DNA of 64,000 bases from a bacterium (lineage in GTDB: Bacteria; JAMCPX01). This document shows, one piece after another, positions 38,050 through 47,175 of the stretch (its first letter is position 1; every line of letters begins with the position of its first letter). The stretch is taken from contig JAJYLN010000008.1 in assembly GCA_021787665.1 (NCBI GenBank), forward strand, positions 1 through 64,000, in the 5' to 3' direction. A program made the position numbers and the translations under genes. The notes under the pieces were generated by a model, which searched no databases, was not told the origin of the DNA, and saw nothing but the letters and a program-made list of their open reading frames with translations.

Positions 38050-39186
38050 ATGAAGAGATCGAACATGAAACAGGTTTTAGGGTTTGCACTCGTGGCGACA
38101 CTGTTCGCGTTTGCCGGGTGCGGCAAGACAAGTTCGGGCAATGCTGCCCTCCCGCAGGCGCCCTACGTCATAGCGCTGTCCCAGCCGGCGGGCAGCGGTG
38201 TACCTGGCTCGCTGTATGCGCTGTCTCCGACGCAGGGTACCGTCCAGAAGATGGACTTGAACGTGGGACTGATACCGAACAGCATGCTGCTCGACGGTGA
38301 CAGTCTCTATGTCGTGAATGCGGGCGACGCTACGGTGTCCGTGATAACCATTACCGAGAGTACCTCGACTATCTACATAAGAAACAAGGGACTGATATCG
38401 TTTACAACGACGGGCTTTCCGGAATACATTACCGTGACGACAGCGGCAGGCGTTGAGAAAGGCTATGTCTCGCTGAACGGAACGAACCAGGTCGCGGTCC
38501 TGAATATGACGAACGATACGGTGATGCGGTATGTCGATATAAAGCCCTACTCCAAGACGTGGGCCCCGGGGTTCGAGGCACACCCATGGGGCTTGGCTGC
38601 TGTTAATGGTAAGATCATGGTGGCGAACAACGGGGCTCAATATTTATCTACACCGCCATACGCCCAATATGCCTCGCCGGGCATGGTAAGCGTTATCACC
38701 CCCGCAACGGATGCCGTGTCCGAGGTGACCACGACAACAGGTATCAATCTCCAGGCCGTCGAGCCCCTCACACAGACAGGCTTTGTCGTCATCTCGGCCG
38801 ACGGCTACAACAGTACTATCAACGGGTATGCGGAGCTCTTTGATAACGGATTCAGAGAAACAGGGGCTGTACAATTGAGCGGCAGTGGCGCGGCCATTGC
38901 GATCAGCAGCAGCACGGGCATGGGCTATGTGGCGTCAGGAAGCATGGTCGGGTATGACGAGATCGATACCAATACCGGCACCTTTGTCACGACGACAGAC
39001 CTGAGCAAGCAGGTTTCCGGACTGACCGGGTATAATTTGACGAGTATCAAGTTTGCGCCGGATGGAACGCTGTGGGCAACGGACTGGCAGGACAACATGG
39101 TGTTCGAGATTGATCCATCTTCGAATACGGTGATTCAGACGTTCAAACTACCTGAGCCAGCACAGGATGTGGTATTTGTGTATTAA
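38050..39186 (+). CDS. Beta-propeller lipoprotein, candidate BtuB partner (BtuG-like by context)
   Basis: Lipobox ATLFAFAGC; propeller repeats (DGDSLYVVNAGDATVSVI, APDGTLWATDWQDNMVFEIDPSSNTVIQTFKL). Lies between btuB and cobQ. Confidence 0.75.
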   Translation: MKRSNMKQVLGFALVATLFAFAGCGKTSSGNAALPQAPYVIALSQPAGSGVPGSLYALSPTQGTVQKMDLNVGLIPNSMLLDGDSLYVVNAGDATVSVITITESTSTIYIRNKGLISFTTTGFPEYITVTTAAGVEKGYVSLNGTNQVAVLNMTNDTVMRYVDIKPYSKTWAPGFEAHPWGLAAVNGKIMVANNGAQYLSTPPYAQYASPGMVSVITPATDAVSEVTTTTGINLQAVEPLTQTGFVVISADGYNSTINGYAELFDNGFRETGAVQLSGSGAAIAISSSTGMGYVASGSMVGYDEIDTNTGTFVTTTDLSKQVSGLTGYNLTSIKFAPDGTLWATDWQDNMVFEIDPSSNTVIQTFKLPEPAQDVVFVY

Positions 39187-39256
39187 AAAATCCCCCGACC
39201 CAAGCTTCGCTCGGGTGCCCCTCTCCCTTTGTAAAAAGGGGAAAGAGGGGGATTTT
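39187..39256. repeat. 70-bp inverted-repeat (MITE-like) element or bidirectional terminator
   Basis: AAAATCCCCC (39187-39196) / GGGGGATTTT (39247-39256) with nested CCTCTCCCTTT/AAAGAGG. Confidence 0.7.
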
Positions 39257-39342
39257 GTGGATTGTAGAAATGGAGGAGTGTCCAAAGAAAAAGTGTGTTA
39301 TTGCATTTTTCGGATGAGTGCATACGAGCATGGGTGTCGCAC

Positions 39343-40908
39343 ATGGCATGTAAGACGCTGATGGTACAGGGCACGGGCTCGGGTGTCGGCAAGAGCACGG
39401 TGGTTGCGGGCCTGTGCAGGGTATTCAGGGACATGGGTGTCCGGGTGGCTCCGTTCAAGGCGCAGAACATAGCATTGAACTCTTCCATCACGATCGACGG
39501 AGGTGAAATTGCCAGGGCACAGGCGCTCCAGGCCCTGGCATCTGGCATAGAGCCCTCCGTGGACATGAACCCGGTCCTGATCAAGCCCTCGGACAAAAAT
39601 ACAGCACAGGTCATCGTGCACGGAAAAGTATGTGCGGATGTAAGAGCCGGCACATACCATAGACTGAAAAAGACGCTTGCATCCGACATAAAAGAATCAT
39701 TCGACAGGCTTTGCATGCAATACGATCTCATCGTCCTGGAAGGCGCAGGCAGTGCAGCGGAGATCAACCTCGCGAAAGACGAGCAGGTCAATATGTTCAT
39801 GGCACGGTACGCGGGCGCGCCGGTCCTGCTCGTAGCAGACATAGACAGAGGCGGCGTGTTTGCGTCTTTCTACGGCACGGTCAAGCTGCTCGGCAGGGAC
39901 AGCAGGTACATCAAGGGACTGATCATAAACGGGTTCAGAGGGAACATGGACATGTTCGGGCCCGGTCTCGATATGATCCGGGGGAAGACCGGAAAGCCCG
40001 TTGTCGGCGTGATACCATATATCAACGACATCGGACTGCCGGAAGAGGACGGATGGCTGATGTCCCGGCAGGGGAATGCAGCAGGTGATAGAGGGAATAA
40101 TGCGGGGACGTCGCGCCAACGTCGGGATGTCCCTGTAGTAACTATCGTTGTCGTCAAGCTGCAGTACATCTCGAACTTCACGGACTTCGACCCTCTTTCC
40201 TGTGAGCAGGACGTTGACCTTGTGTTCTCCGGCAGCCCCGCGGTCATCAGGCAGGCCGATATGGTGATCGTCCCAGGCTCGAAGAACACCATGGACGACC
40301 TCTCGTTTTTGCGCAGCACAGGCATGGAGCATGCGATACGGGACGCCCACGCAAAAGGCACAGAGATAATCGGTATATGCGGGGGCTACCAGATGCTGGG
40401 CAAAAGGCTTTGTAATCCATACAAGACCGAAGGCGCGATCAAGCGGGCGAACGGTATCGGGCTGCTGGACATAGAGACGACCTTCCAGAGACATAAGATC
40501 ACGTGTCAGGTCGAGGCTGAACTGGTTGGAGGAAACGGATGGCTGAAAGCCGGAAGGTTAAAAGGTTTGCATGCCTATGAGATCCATATGGGCGAGAGCA
40601 GGGGAGATATAGGACTGTTCAGGATAAACCGGCTTACCGCAGATACAGAGGGCCGCGTAAAGATACAGCAGACGCTCATGGACGGGTCCATGAACGGTAA
40701 TTGCTGGGGCACATATATGCACGGCATCTTCGAGAACGACCGTTTCAGGCGATACCTGCTCGACCGTGTCAGGGACAAAAAAGGGCTGGGGCCGCTGCAT
40801 CGTAGGTCGAGCTATGCCCGGGCAAGAGAGGGCGCCATCGACAGACTCGCGAAGGTCATACGAGTGAGCCTCGACATGGATTTTATAAAAAGGACCGTTG
40901 GACTATGA
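39343..40908 (+). CDS. cobQ: Cobyric acid synthase
   Basis: MVQGTGSGVGKSTVVAGLCRVF; PFKAQNIALNSSIT; GSGAAEINL-type LEGAGSAAEINL; ISNFTDFDPL; GICGGYQMLG; start moved from 39295. Confidence 0.95.
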   Translation: MACKTLMVQGTGSGVGKSTVVAGLCRVFRDMGVRVAPFKAQNIALNSSITIDGGEIARAQALQALASGIEPSVDMNPVLIKPSDKNTAQVIVHGKVCADVRAGTYHRLKKTLASDIKESFDRLCMQYDLIVLEGAGSAAEINLAKDEQVNMFMARYAGAPVLLVADIDRGGVFASFYGTVKLLGRDSRYIKGLIINGFRGNMDMFGPGLDMIRGKTGKPVVGVIPYINDIGLPEEDGWLMSRQGNAAGDRGNNAGTSRQRRDVPVVTIVVVKLQYISNFTDFDPLSCEQDVDLVFSGSPAVIRQADMVIVPGSKNTMDDLSFLRSTGMEHAIRDAHAKGTEIIGICGGYQMLGKRLCNPYKTEGAIKRANGIGLLDIETTFQRHKITCQVEAELVGGNGWLKAGRLKGLHAYEIHMGESRGDIGLFRINRLTADTEGRVKIQQTLMDGSMNGNCWGTYMHGIFENDRFRRYLLDRVRDKKGLGPLHRRSSYARAREGAIDRLAKVIRVSLDMDFIKRTVGL

Positions 40909-42356
40909 CTAAAAAGACCCGCCCGGTGCTGAAGGGAGTCGTTATAGCCGGAACACACAGCGGGTGCGGAAAGACGACCGTAACGCTGGGGATTCTCAGC
41001 GCATTAAAAAAGAAAGGCCTGAGGGCCCAGCCGTTCAAGGCAGGCCCGGATTTTATAGATGCGGGCCTGCACGCCTCTGTTACGGGCTTGTCCTCGAGGA
41101 ACCTTGACGTATGGATGTGCGGCGAGGAAGGGGTAAGGCAATGCTTTTATAAATATGCTTCGGATGCCGATATCTCGGTTGTGGAAGGCGTCATGGGCAT
41201 GTATGACGGTTCTTATAGTACAGCCGCACTTGCCGGATTATTGCAGGTACCGGTGGTCCTCGTTGTCGATGCTTATGGCATGGCCGAGAGCGCAGGGGCC
41301 GTGGTGGAAGGGTTTGCCGAGCATAGAAAAACAAACACGTTTGCAGGCGTAATCTTCAACCGCGTATCATCCAAAAGGCATTTTGACATGCTGAAACGCG
41401 CGATCAGGAAGGTACCCGTCCTGGGTTATCTCCCCTATGACAGGGATTTTGAAATCAAGGAGCGGCACCTCGGACTGATGACTGCACAGGAGAGCCATCT
41501 GTCGCAACGAGACATCGATAGGCTTGGGAAAACGGTCCTTGAGCACATCGATGTGAAGGACATAATAGACCGGTCCGTCGTAGGGGCAGGGCCGCGGGGG
41601 CGTCATTCTGCAGGAGTCCGGCCATCGGCGGGACGACTGAAGAACCTCAAGGATGTAGATTCTTCGCCTTCGGCTCAGAATGACAGGATAAAAACAGGTC
41701 CTTCGCCGAACATCCGCATTGCCCTTGCGTATGACAGGGCATTTTGTTTTTACTATGAAGATAATCTTGATGCATTGAGAGACGCCGGCGCTGAGATCAT
41801 CAAATTCAGCCCCCTGCAGGACAAACGCCTGCCTGAAGCGGATGTCCTGTACCTCGGCGGAGGGTATCCCGAGGTTCATGCCCAGGCATTGTCAGAGAAC
41901 CGACCGATGATGGAATCAGTCAGGAGATGGGTCGGCGCAAACAGACCGATATATGCGGAGTGCGGAGGCATGATGTACCTGTCAAAAGGGATACACGGCT
42001 TTGACAGCAGGTTTTACCGTATGGCAGGCGTGATGCCCTTTGAAACCGTGATGGACAGGTCGAATCTGTATTTGGGCTACCGGGAAATAGTCCTGAAGGA
42101 AGATTGCATCATAGGAAAGAAAGGAGACCGTCTCAGGGGGCAGGAGTTCCACTATTCGCACCTCAGGACCGTATCGCCGGACAGATCATTGAAAACGTGC
42201 TATAAACTGGGGAGGCGGAACCGCGAAGAAGGCTATCGTGTACAACGTGTTCTTGCAAGCTATATACATATACATTTTTGCTCCAACCCGGACATTGCGG
42301 GTCACTTTATAAATTTCGTAAGGCAGGGGGACATAGAATGCTCAGGGGATGTATAG
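40905..42356 (+). CDS. cobB: Cobyrinate a,c-diamide synthase
   Basis: IAGTHSGCGKTTVTLGIL; PFKAGPDFIDAGLH; VVEGVMGMYDG; AYDRAFCFYYEDNLDAL; YAECGGMMYLSKGI. Confidence 0.94.
   Translation: MTKKTRPVLKGVVIAGTHSGCGKTTVTLGILSALKKKGLRAQPFKAGPDFIDAGLHASVTGLSSRNLDVWMCGEEGVRQCFYKYASDADISVVEGVMGMYDGSYSTAALAGLLQVPVVLVVDAYGMAESAGAVVEGFAEHRKTNTFAGVIFNRVSSKRHFDMLKRAIRKVPVLGYLPYDRDFEIKERHLGLMTAQESHLSQRDIDRLGKTVLEHIDVKDIIDRSVVGAGPRGRHSAGVRPSAGRLKNLKDVDSSPSAQNDRIKTGPSPNIRIALAYDRAFCFYYEDNLDALRDAGAEIIKFSPLQDKRLPEADVLYLGGGYPEVHAQALSENRPMMESVRRWVGANRPIYAECGGMMYLSKGIHGFDSRFYRMAGVMPFETVMDRSNLYLGYREIVLKEDCIIGKKGDRLRGQEFHYSHLRTVSPDRSLKTCYKLGRRNREEGYRVQRVLASYIHIHFCSNPDIAGHFINFVRQGDIECSGDV
41582..41690. repeat. Palindromic repeat element inside cobB, read through in frame
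   Basis: GTCATTCTG (41602-41610) / CAGAATGAC (41676-41684); 'AGATTCTTCGCCTTCGGCTCAGAATGAC' resembles widely dispersed intergenic repeats; 5' end 'CGTAGGGGCAGG' resembles the 37948 repeat. Confidence 0.65.
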
Positions 42357-43234
42357 CTTTTGCATTATGTATGGTCGCAGGTCACCTGTATGCGCTGACC
42401 CTGCATCACCGGGACTCTACAGCCATCACCGTGCATGACGATACGGGAAGGCTCGTGTCCATCCGCCTTCCCGCAAGGCGCATCGTCACGCTTGCCCCGT
42501 CGAATACCATGATCGTCACGGCGCTTGGTATGACAGCTACCATCGTCGGTGCAAGCAGTACCGACGATGACCCCTTGCCGGCAGCGGTGAAAAGGGTAGG
42601 GTCTGTCAACCCGTCCATAGAGGATATCGTCTCTCTGCGGCCCTCGCTGGTGATGGGGATATACGGCGAGGAAGGGCTCTGCGACAGGCTCGAGCGGCTC
42701 CGTATTTCCTGTATGATACTGTCACCCCACGATATCCGCGGGGTGATGCACGACATAGAGCTTGTCGGTCGGGTTTTATCGGCAGGCACCGCGGCTTCGG
42801 CCGTCGTGAAAGGCATGGAGAAGAGACTGCATTGGGTGAGCTCGAAGCTGAAGCATTGCAGGACAAGGCCGCTTGTCTATTTCGAGATCGATGCATCCGA
42901 CCCATCGAGACCGTTCTCCGCAGGCAGGGGCAGCTTTATCGACAGCCTGATAGTCATGTCTCATGCGGTGAATATAGCGCACGATGTCAGAACGATGTGG
43001 CCGCAGCTCTCATCGGAATATATCTTAGCGCGAGATCCGGACGTCATCATTCTGTCGGACGGCCTCCCTGTGCGTGCTTTGCGGAAGCGGCCCGGGTGGT
43101 CCCGGATAAAGGCGGTCAGGAACGGCAGGGTCTACTCCATACGCAATGACCTTGTCTCAAGGCCGGGGCCGGAAATTGTCGATGCATTTATCCGGATAGC
43201 AGAGGACATCCACCCCGAGGTGTTCGACCGATGA
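42338..43234 (+). CDS. btuF: Periplasmic cobalamin-binding protein (BtuF-like)
   Basis: ARRIVTLAPSNTMIVTALGMTATIVGAS; RPSLVMGIYGE; RDPDVIILSDG; start moved from 42278. Confidence 0.85.
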   Translation: MLRGCIAFALCMVAGHLYALTLHHRDSTAITVHDDTGRLVSIRLPARRIVTLAPSNTMIVTALGMTATIVGASSTDDDPLPAAVKRVGSVNPSIEDIVSLRPSLVMGIYGEEGLCDRLERLRISCMILSPHDIRGVMHDIELVGRVLSAGTAASAVVKGMEKRLHWVSSKLKHCRTRPLVYFEIDASDPSRPFSAGRGSFIDSLIVMSHAVNIAHDVRTMWPQLSSEYILARDPDVIILSDGLPVRALRKRPGWSRIKAVRNGRVYSIRNDLVSRPGPEIVDAFIRIAEDIHPEVFDR

Positions 43235-44232
43235 AACGGGGGCCGGGCTATCTCTTGTGGACAGGGCTCACGCTGTGCCTGTTCGCGGCGTTTCTGTTCA
43301 CTATCGCCATAGGCCCGGTGAACATACCCCTTTGGGACGTGGTACATGTATTCCTGTCTTCATCGAGGAGCGTGGACAGCACTATCGTTCTCTCCCTCCG
43401 GCTGCCCGTTGCCGTAGCCTGCGTCATCGTCGGTGCAGGACTTGGGGTGAGCGGGGCACTATTCCAGGCAGTTCTCCGCAACCCGCTCGCAGACCCCTAT
43501 ATCCTCGGCGTCTCTGCCGGCGCTGCTCTCGGTGCCGCGGTCGCACAGGCGGGTATGCCGGGCAGCGTCTCCGTGTCCGCCTCGGCGTTTGTAGGCGCTG
43601 TGTGCGCCATGGCGATCGTGTATCTGCTCTCCCGAATGTCCGGCAGGACTACGCCGCTTTACCTGATACTCGCCGGCGTCGCGGTCAGCGCGCTGCTCGG
43701 CTCCGTGCTGTCGTTTGTCATCCTGATGAGCGGTTCGATGCAGGCAAAGATCTACTCTATCATGCTGTGGCTCATGGGCGGTGTAAAGGAGGCCGGGTGG
43801 GGCGAGCTCGGCTTCCTGGGTGTTACGTTCCTCGTACTTTTCGGACTTGCGGTCCTGATGTCCAGGTACCTCGACATACTTTCCCTCGGGGACGAGAAGG
43901 CATCGAGCCTCGGTGTCCCTGTGGAGAGGACCAGGGTCCTGGCGATGACCATCGCTGCTCTGCTCGCGGGCGTCGCGGTATACCTGAGCGGACTCGTTGG
44001 GTTCGTGGGGCTTGTTGTGCCGCATATAACGAGGCTCGTCATCGGGCCCTCGCACAGGAGGCTCATCATGGTGAGTGCCCTCGTGGGTGCCCTCTTTCTG
44101 CTGGTGTCCGACCTTATTGCAAGGACCGTGCTGGGACCGGTCGAGGTGCCGGTCGGCATCATCACCTCCCTCATCGGCGCACCATTCTTTCTCTATCTGC
44201 TGCTGCGGACCTACAGGGGGTACCGGTTCTGA
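43231..44232 (+). CDS. btuC: FecCD-family ABC transporter permease (BtuC-like)
   Basis: LSLRLPVAVACVIVGAGLGVSGALFQAVLRNPLADPYILGVSAGAALGA; GFVGLVVPHITRL. Confidence 0.92.
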   Translation: MKRGPGYLLWTGLTLCLFAAFLFTIAIGPVNIPLWDVVHVFLSSSRSVDSTIVLSLRLPVAVACVIVGAGLGVSGALFQAVLRNPLADPYILGVSAGAALGAAVAQAGMPGSVSVSASAFVGAVCAMAIVYLLSRMSGRTTPLYLILAGVAVSALLGSVLSFVILMSGSMQAKIYSIMLWLMGGVKEAGWGELGFLGVTFLVLFGLAVLMSRYLDILSLGDEKASSLGVPVERTRVLAMTIAALLAGVAVYLSGLVGFVGLVVPHITRLVIGPSHRRLIMVSALVGALFLLVSDLIARTVLGPVEVPVGIITSLIGAPFFLYLLLRTYRGYRF

Positions 44233-44981
44233 TGTTCTTCTCTCTGAACGATGTCTCGTTCACCCGGAACAGTACGTTCAAGATGAAGGACGTGACCTTC
44301 GGGATCGAAAGGGGAGAGATGCTGGGGATCATAGGGCCCAACGGCTCCGGCAAGACGACGCTGCTCAAGATCATGGCCGGAATACTCAGGCCCCACCGGG
44401 GCAGTATTATGGTGAACGGGAGTAATATGCATACCCTGAAGCACAGGGACCTTGCCCGGATACGGGCATATGTGCCGGAGGGAATCGACCTGCCGTTCGA
44501 CTACGACGTCTATGATATCGTGGCGCTGGGCCGGCACCCCTACGCCGGCATGCTCTCCGGACTTGACGGAAAAGACAGGGCGGCCATCGATAGCGCGTTC
44601 GAGCTCACCGATACGCGCGGGCTCCTGCACAGAAAATTTTTTGCGCTGTCCATGGGCGAGAAGCAGAGGGTCATGCTTGCGATGGCCATCGCGCAGGGGC
44701 CTGAGCTTCTGCTGCTCGACGAGCCCATCTCGCATCTCGACATCGGCCACCAGCTCGCGTTCGTCCGTACACTGAAGCAACTCAACAGGGGAGGGATGAC
44801 GATCGTCTCTGCCCTGCACGAACTCCCCATCGCACAGGAGACCTTCGGGAGGTTGTGTCTCATGGACAGCGGGAGGATCGTCAGGGCCTGCCCGGCCGGC
44901 GACAAAGGGCTGCTGGAAGACATCAAAGGGGTGTTCGGAGTAAACGATGAGCGGTTCATCGTATGTCCGTCGCAAGAGTGA
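44232..44981 (+). CDS. btuD: ABC transporter ATPase (BtuD/FepC-like)
   Basis: IIGPNGSGKTTLLKIMAGIL; LSMGEKQRVMLAMAIAQGPELLLLDEPISHLDI. True start is ATG 44232 within ORF 43257..44981. Confidence 0.92.
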   Translation: MFFSLNDVSFTRNSTFKMKDVTFGIERGEMLGIIGPNGSGKTTLLKIMAGILRPHRGSIMVNGSNMHTLKHRDLARIRAYVPEGIDLPFDYDVYDIVALGRHPYAGMLSGLDGKDRAAIDSAFELTDTRGLLHRKFFALSMGEKQRVMLAMAIAQGPELLLLDEPISHLDIGHQLAFVRTLKQLNRGGMTIVSALHELPIAQETFGRLCLMDSGRIVRACPAGDKGLLEDIKGVFGVNDERFIVCPSQE

Positions 44982-45001
44982 ATTTCGCCCGAGGCGCAGG
45001 C

Positions 45002-46174
45002 TTACAGCACGATCAGCATCCCGATGGCTGCTACGGCGCCCATGAGGCCGCCGAAATAGAAAGTGTACTGAGGCCCCACGGCGTCCCAGATCAGGCCGGC
45101 CAGCAGGGAGGCCGGGAACAGGCCGATGCCTACGAGCGTCGCGTGCAGGCCTATGAGGGTCGCCTTCAGATCGCCGGGCGCGATGTCGGTGACGAGCGCC
45201 TTTTCCACGCCCTCGGTAAACGCTGTTGAGAGGCCGTATACGGAGAACAGGGCCCACAGTGCAGAGCTGGAGCCCGCCAGGCCGAAGCCGAAGTAGACGA
45301 TCGCGTAGATAGCGTAGCCTGCGACGATGAGGGCCTTTCTGCCGATCTTGTCCGACAACCGTCCGGCAGGCCATGAGAAGACATCGTAAACGACATTGTA
45401 GACGAGGTACATCAGGAGCACGCCTTCCACCGAAAAGCCCAGGTCCTTCGCCCGTATCAGCAGGAATTGGTTCGAGGAGTTTCCGAGGGCAAAGAGGAGG
45501 GTCACGATGAGGAATGCCTTCAGCTTCCGGTCGAGCCTCGACCACTTCAGCGAGAGTGTACGCGCCAGAGGCTTGCCGGTGCCCGTCTCCTTCACGAGAA
45601 AAAGGATCGCTATGCCCGCAGCGGCAGGGGCCAGGCTCAGCAGAATGATGTACCTGAACGCCGGGAGATAGGACCGCAGGTTCTGTGCGGTGTGCAGGCC
45701 TCTGTTGAGGTTGAGGTGCCTCATGATGACGATCGCCAGAATCACGCCGATGGTAGCGCCGAGCGTGTCCATGGCCCTGTGCAGCCCGAAGGAAGCTCCC
45801 CGCTGCTCGGCGTTGCTCGACTCCGCTATAAGAGCGTCCCGGGGAGCAGTCCGTATGCCCTTCCCGAGCCGGTCGAGCGTCCTGCCTGCAAACACGAATA
45901 TCCAGCCGCCAGCCGCCCACATGAAGAATTTACCGGCCGTAGAAAATGAATAGCCGAGTATGGCGAGCGGCTTTCGCCTCCGTATCTTGTCTGACCAGGC
46001 CCCGGAGAACACCTTGACGAGGCTAGCGGTGCTCTCCGCGATGCCTTCGATCATGCCGATGAGCGCCGGCCCCGCGCCAAGCGCGATCAGATAGAGCGAG
46101 ATGATCGGATAGATCATCTCGCTCGAGATGTCCGTGAACAGAGAGGTCAGACCTGCGATGATAATGTTCCACAT
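45002..46174 (-). CDS. MFS transporter
   Basis: About twelve hydrophobic segments; LIGMIEGIAESTASLVKVFSGAWSDKIRRRKPLAILGY; GKGIRTAPRDALIAES. Confidence 0.9.
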   Translation of the reverse strand: MWNIIIAGLTSLFTDISSEMIYPIISLYLIALGAGPALIGMIEGIAESTASLVKVFSGAWSDKIRRRKPLAILGYSFSTAGKFFMWAAGGWIFVFAGRTLDRLGKGIRTAPRDALIAESSNAEQRGASFGLHRAMDTLGATIGVILAIVIMRHLNLNRGLHTAQNLRSYLPAFRYIILLSLAPAAAGIAILFLVKETGTGKPLARTLSLKWSRLDRKLKAFLIVTLLFALGNSSNQFLLIRAKDLGFSVEGVLLMYLVYNVVYDVFSWPAGRLSDKIGRKALIVAGYAIYAIVYFGFGLAGSSSALWALFSVYGLSTAFTEGVEKALVTDIAPGDLKATLIGLHATLVGIGLFPASLLAGLIWDAVGPQYTFYFGGLMGAVAAIGMLIVL

Positions 46175-46361
46175 CGTCCTGACTATGTAGCAACCGAAGC
46201 GGCAGAATGCAATAACAATCAGGGCGATGGAGGGCCGGCCGTTTTATGACAGACGATGATTTACAAGCTGTCTGCAAGCCGTCAACATGCTCCCTTCTTG
46301 CCTTCAACAAGCGCGGTTGTTATATTGTCCGACAATCTGGTTTGAGAAAAAAGGAGCACGT

Positions 46362-47132
46362 ATGTATCTAATCTCGAAGCTTTTCACCGCATGGTTTCTT
46401 CCGCCGGGCCTGGCCATTACGGTACTGGTTTTGTGGGCGCTGGCGCTTATGAGAAAGAAGCAGGCCGGGACAGGAATCCTCATGTTGTTGTTCGCTGCCT
46501 GCCTCTATGCGGCATGCATTAGTCCGGTGTCCGACAGACTGATACTGCCGCTCGAAAACGCCTTTCCACGGCTCAATGTCAAAGACGTGACGCCCCACGA
46601 TGTCTATGTCGTGCTCGGGGGCGGGATACACGACAATGCGCCCGACCTCGAGGGTAGGGGCTCGCCCAAGGGCGACTCTCTGGAGCGGCTCGTGTACGCC
46701 TTCAGGCTATACCGAATCCAGCCCTTGTCCATCATCGTGAGCAGCGGCAAAGGCTTCGGTTGCCAGAGGCCGGAGGCACCGGTGATGCAGCGCTATCTCG
46801 TGCAGATGGGTGTACCCGAAAAGGACGTTTTCATGGACACGAGGAGCAGGAATACCTACGAAAATGCGCTGGCGGTAAAGATGATGTGCGAAAAGATAGT
46901 GTGCAAGCAAATCATACTCATCACCTCGGCGTACCATATGAAGAGGGCCGTCTTCGCGTTCAGACACGCCGGCCTGACGGACGTCGTGCCCGCGCCGACG
47001 GACTACAAGACGGACAGGACATGCTACGGACCCATGAACTATATGCCGGGCATGGGGGCCCTGTCCAACACCTATCGGGCATTACACGAGTACATCGGCA
47101 TGCTCTATTACAGGGTCCTTACGCGACTATAA
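46362..47132 (+). CDS. YdcF/ElyC-like (DUF218) envelope protein
   Basis: VYVVLGGGIHDNAPDLEG; SGKGFGCQRPEAPVM; DTRSRNTYENAL; LITSAYHMKRAVFAF; start moved from 46287. Confidence 0.85.
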   Translation: MYLISKLFTAWFLPPGLAITVLVLWALALMRKKQAGTGILMLLFAACLYAACISPVSDRLILPLENAFPRLNVKDVTPHDVYVVLGGGIHDNAPDLEGRGSPKGDSLERLVYAFRLYRIQPLSIIVSSGKGFGCQRPEAPVMQRYLVQMGVPEKDVFMDTRSRNTYENALAVKMMCEKIVCKQIILITSAYHMKRAVFAFRHAGLTDVVPAPTDYKTDRTCYGPMNYMPGMGALSNTYRALHEYIGMLYYRVLTRL

Positions 47133-47175
47133 GGTACCGAGCAAGGGGGACGAGCGAAAGTGTTCAAACCTTGGC

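Noticed and set aside
43257-44231. Upstream part of the 574-aa ORF covering btuC in another frame
   Set aside because: Arg/Gly-rich out-of-frame translation of btuC. Only the part from ATG 44232 (btuD) is real.
44211-45920. 569-aa minus-strand ORF overlapping btuD and the MFS gene
   Set aside because: No recognisable domain; composition typical of a shadow ORF opposite and out of frame with two well-supported genes.
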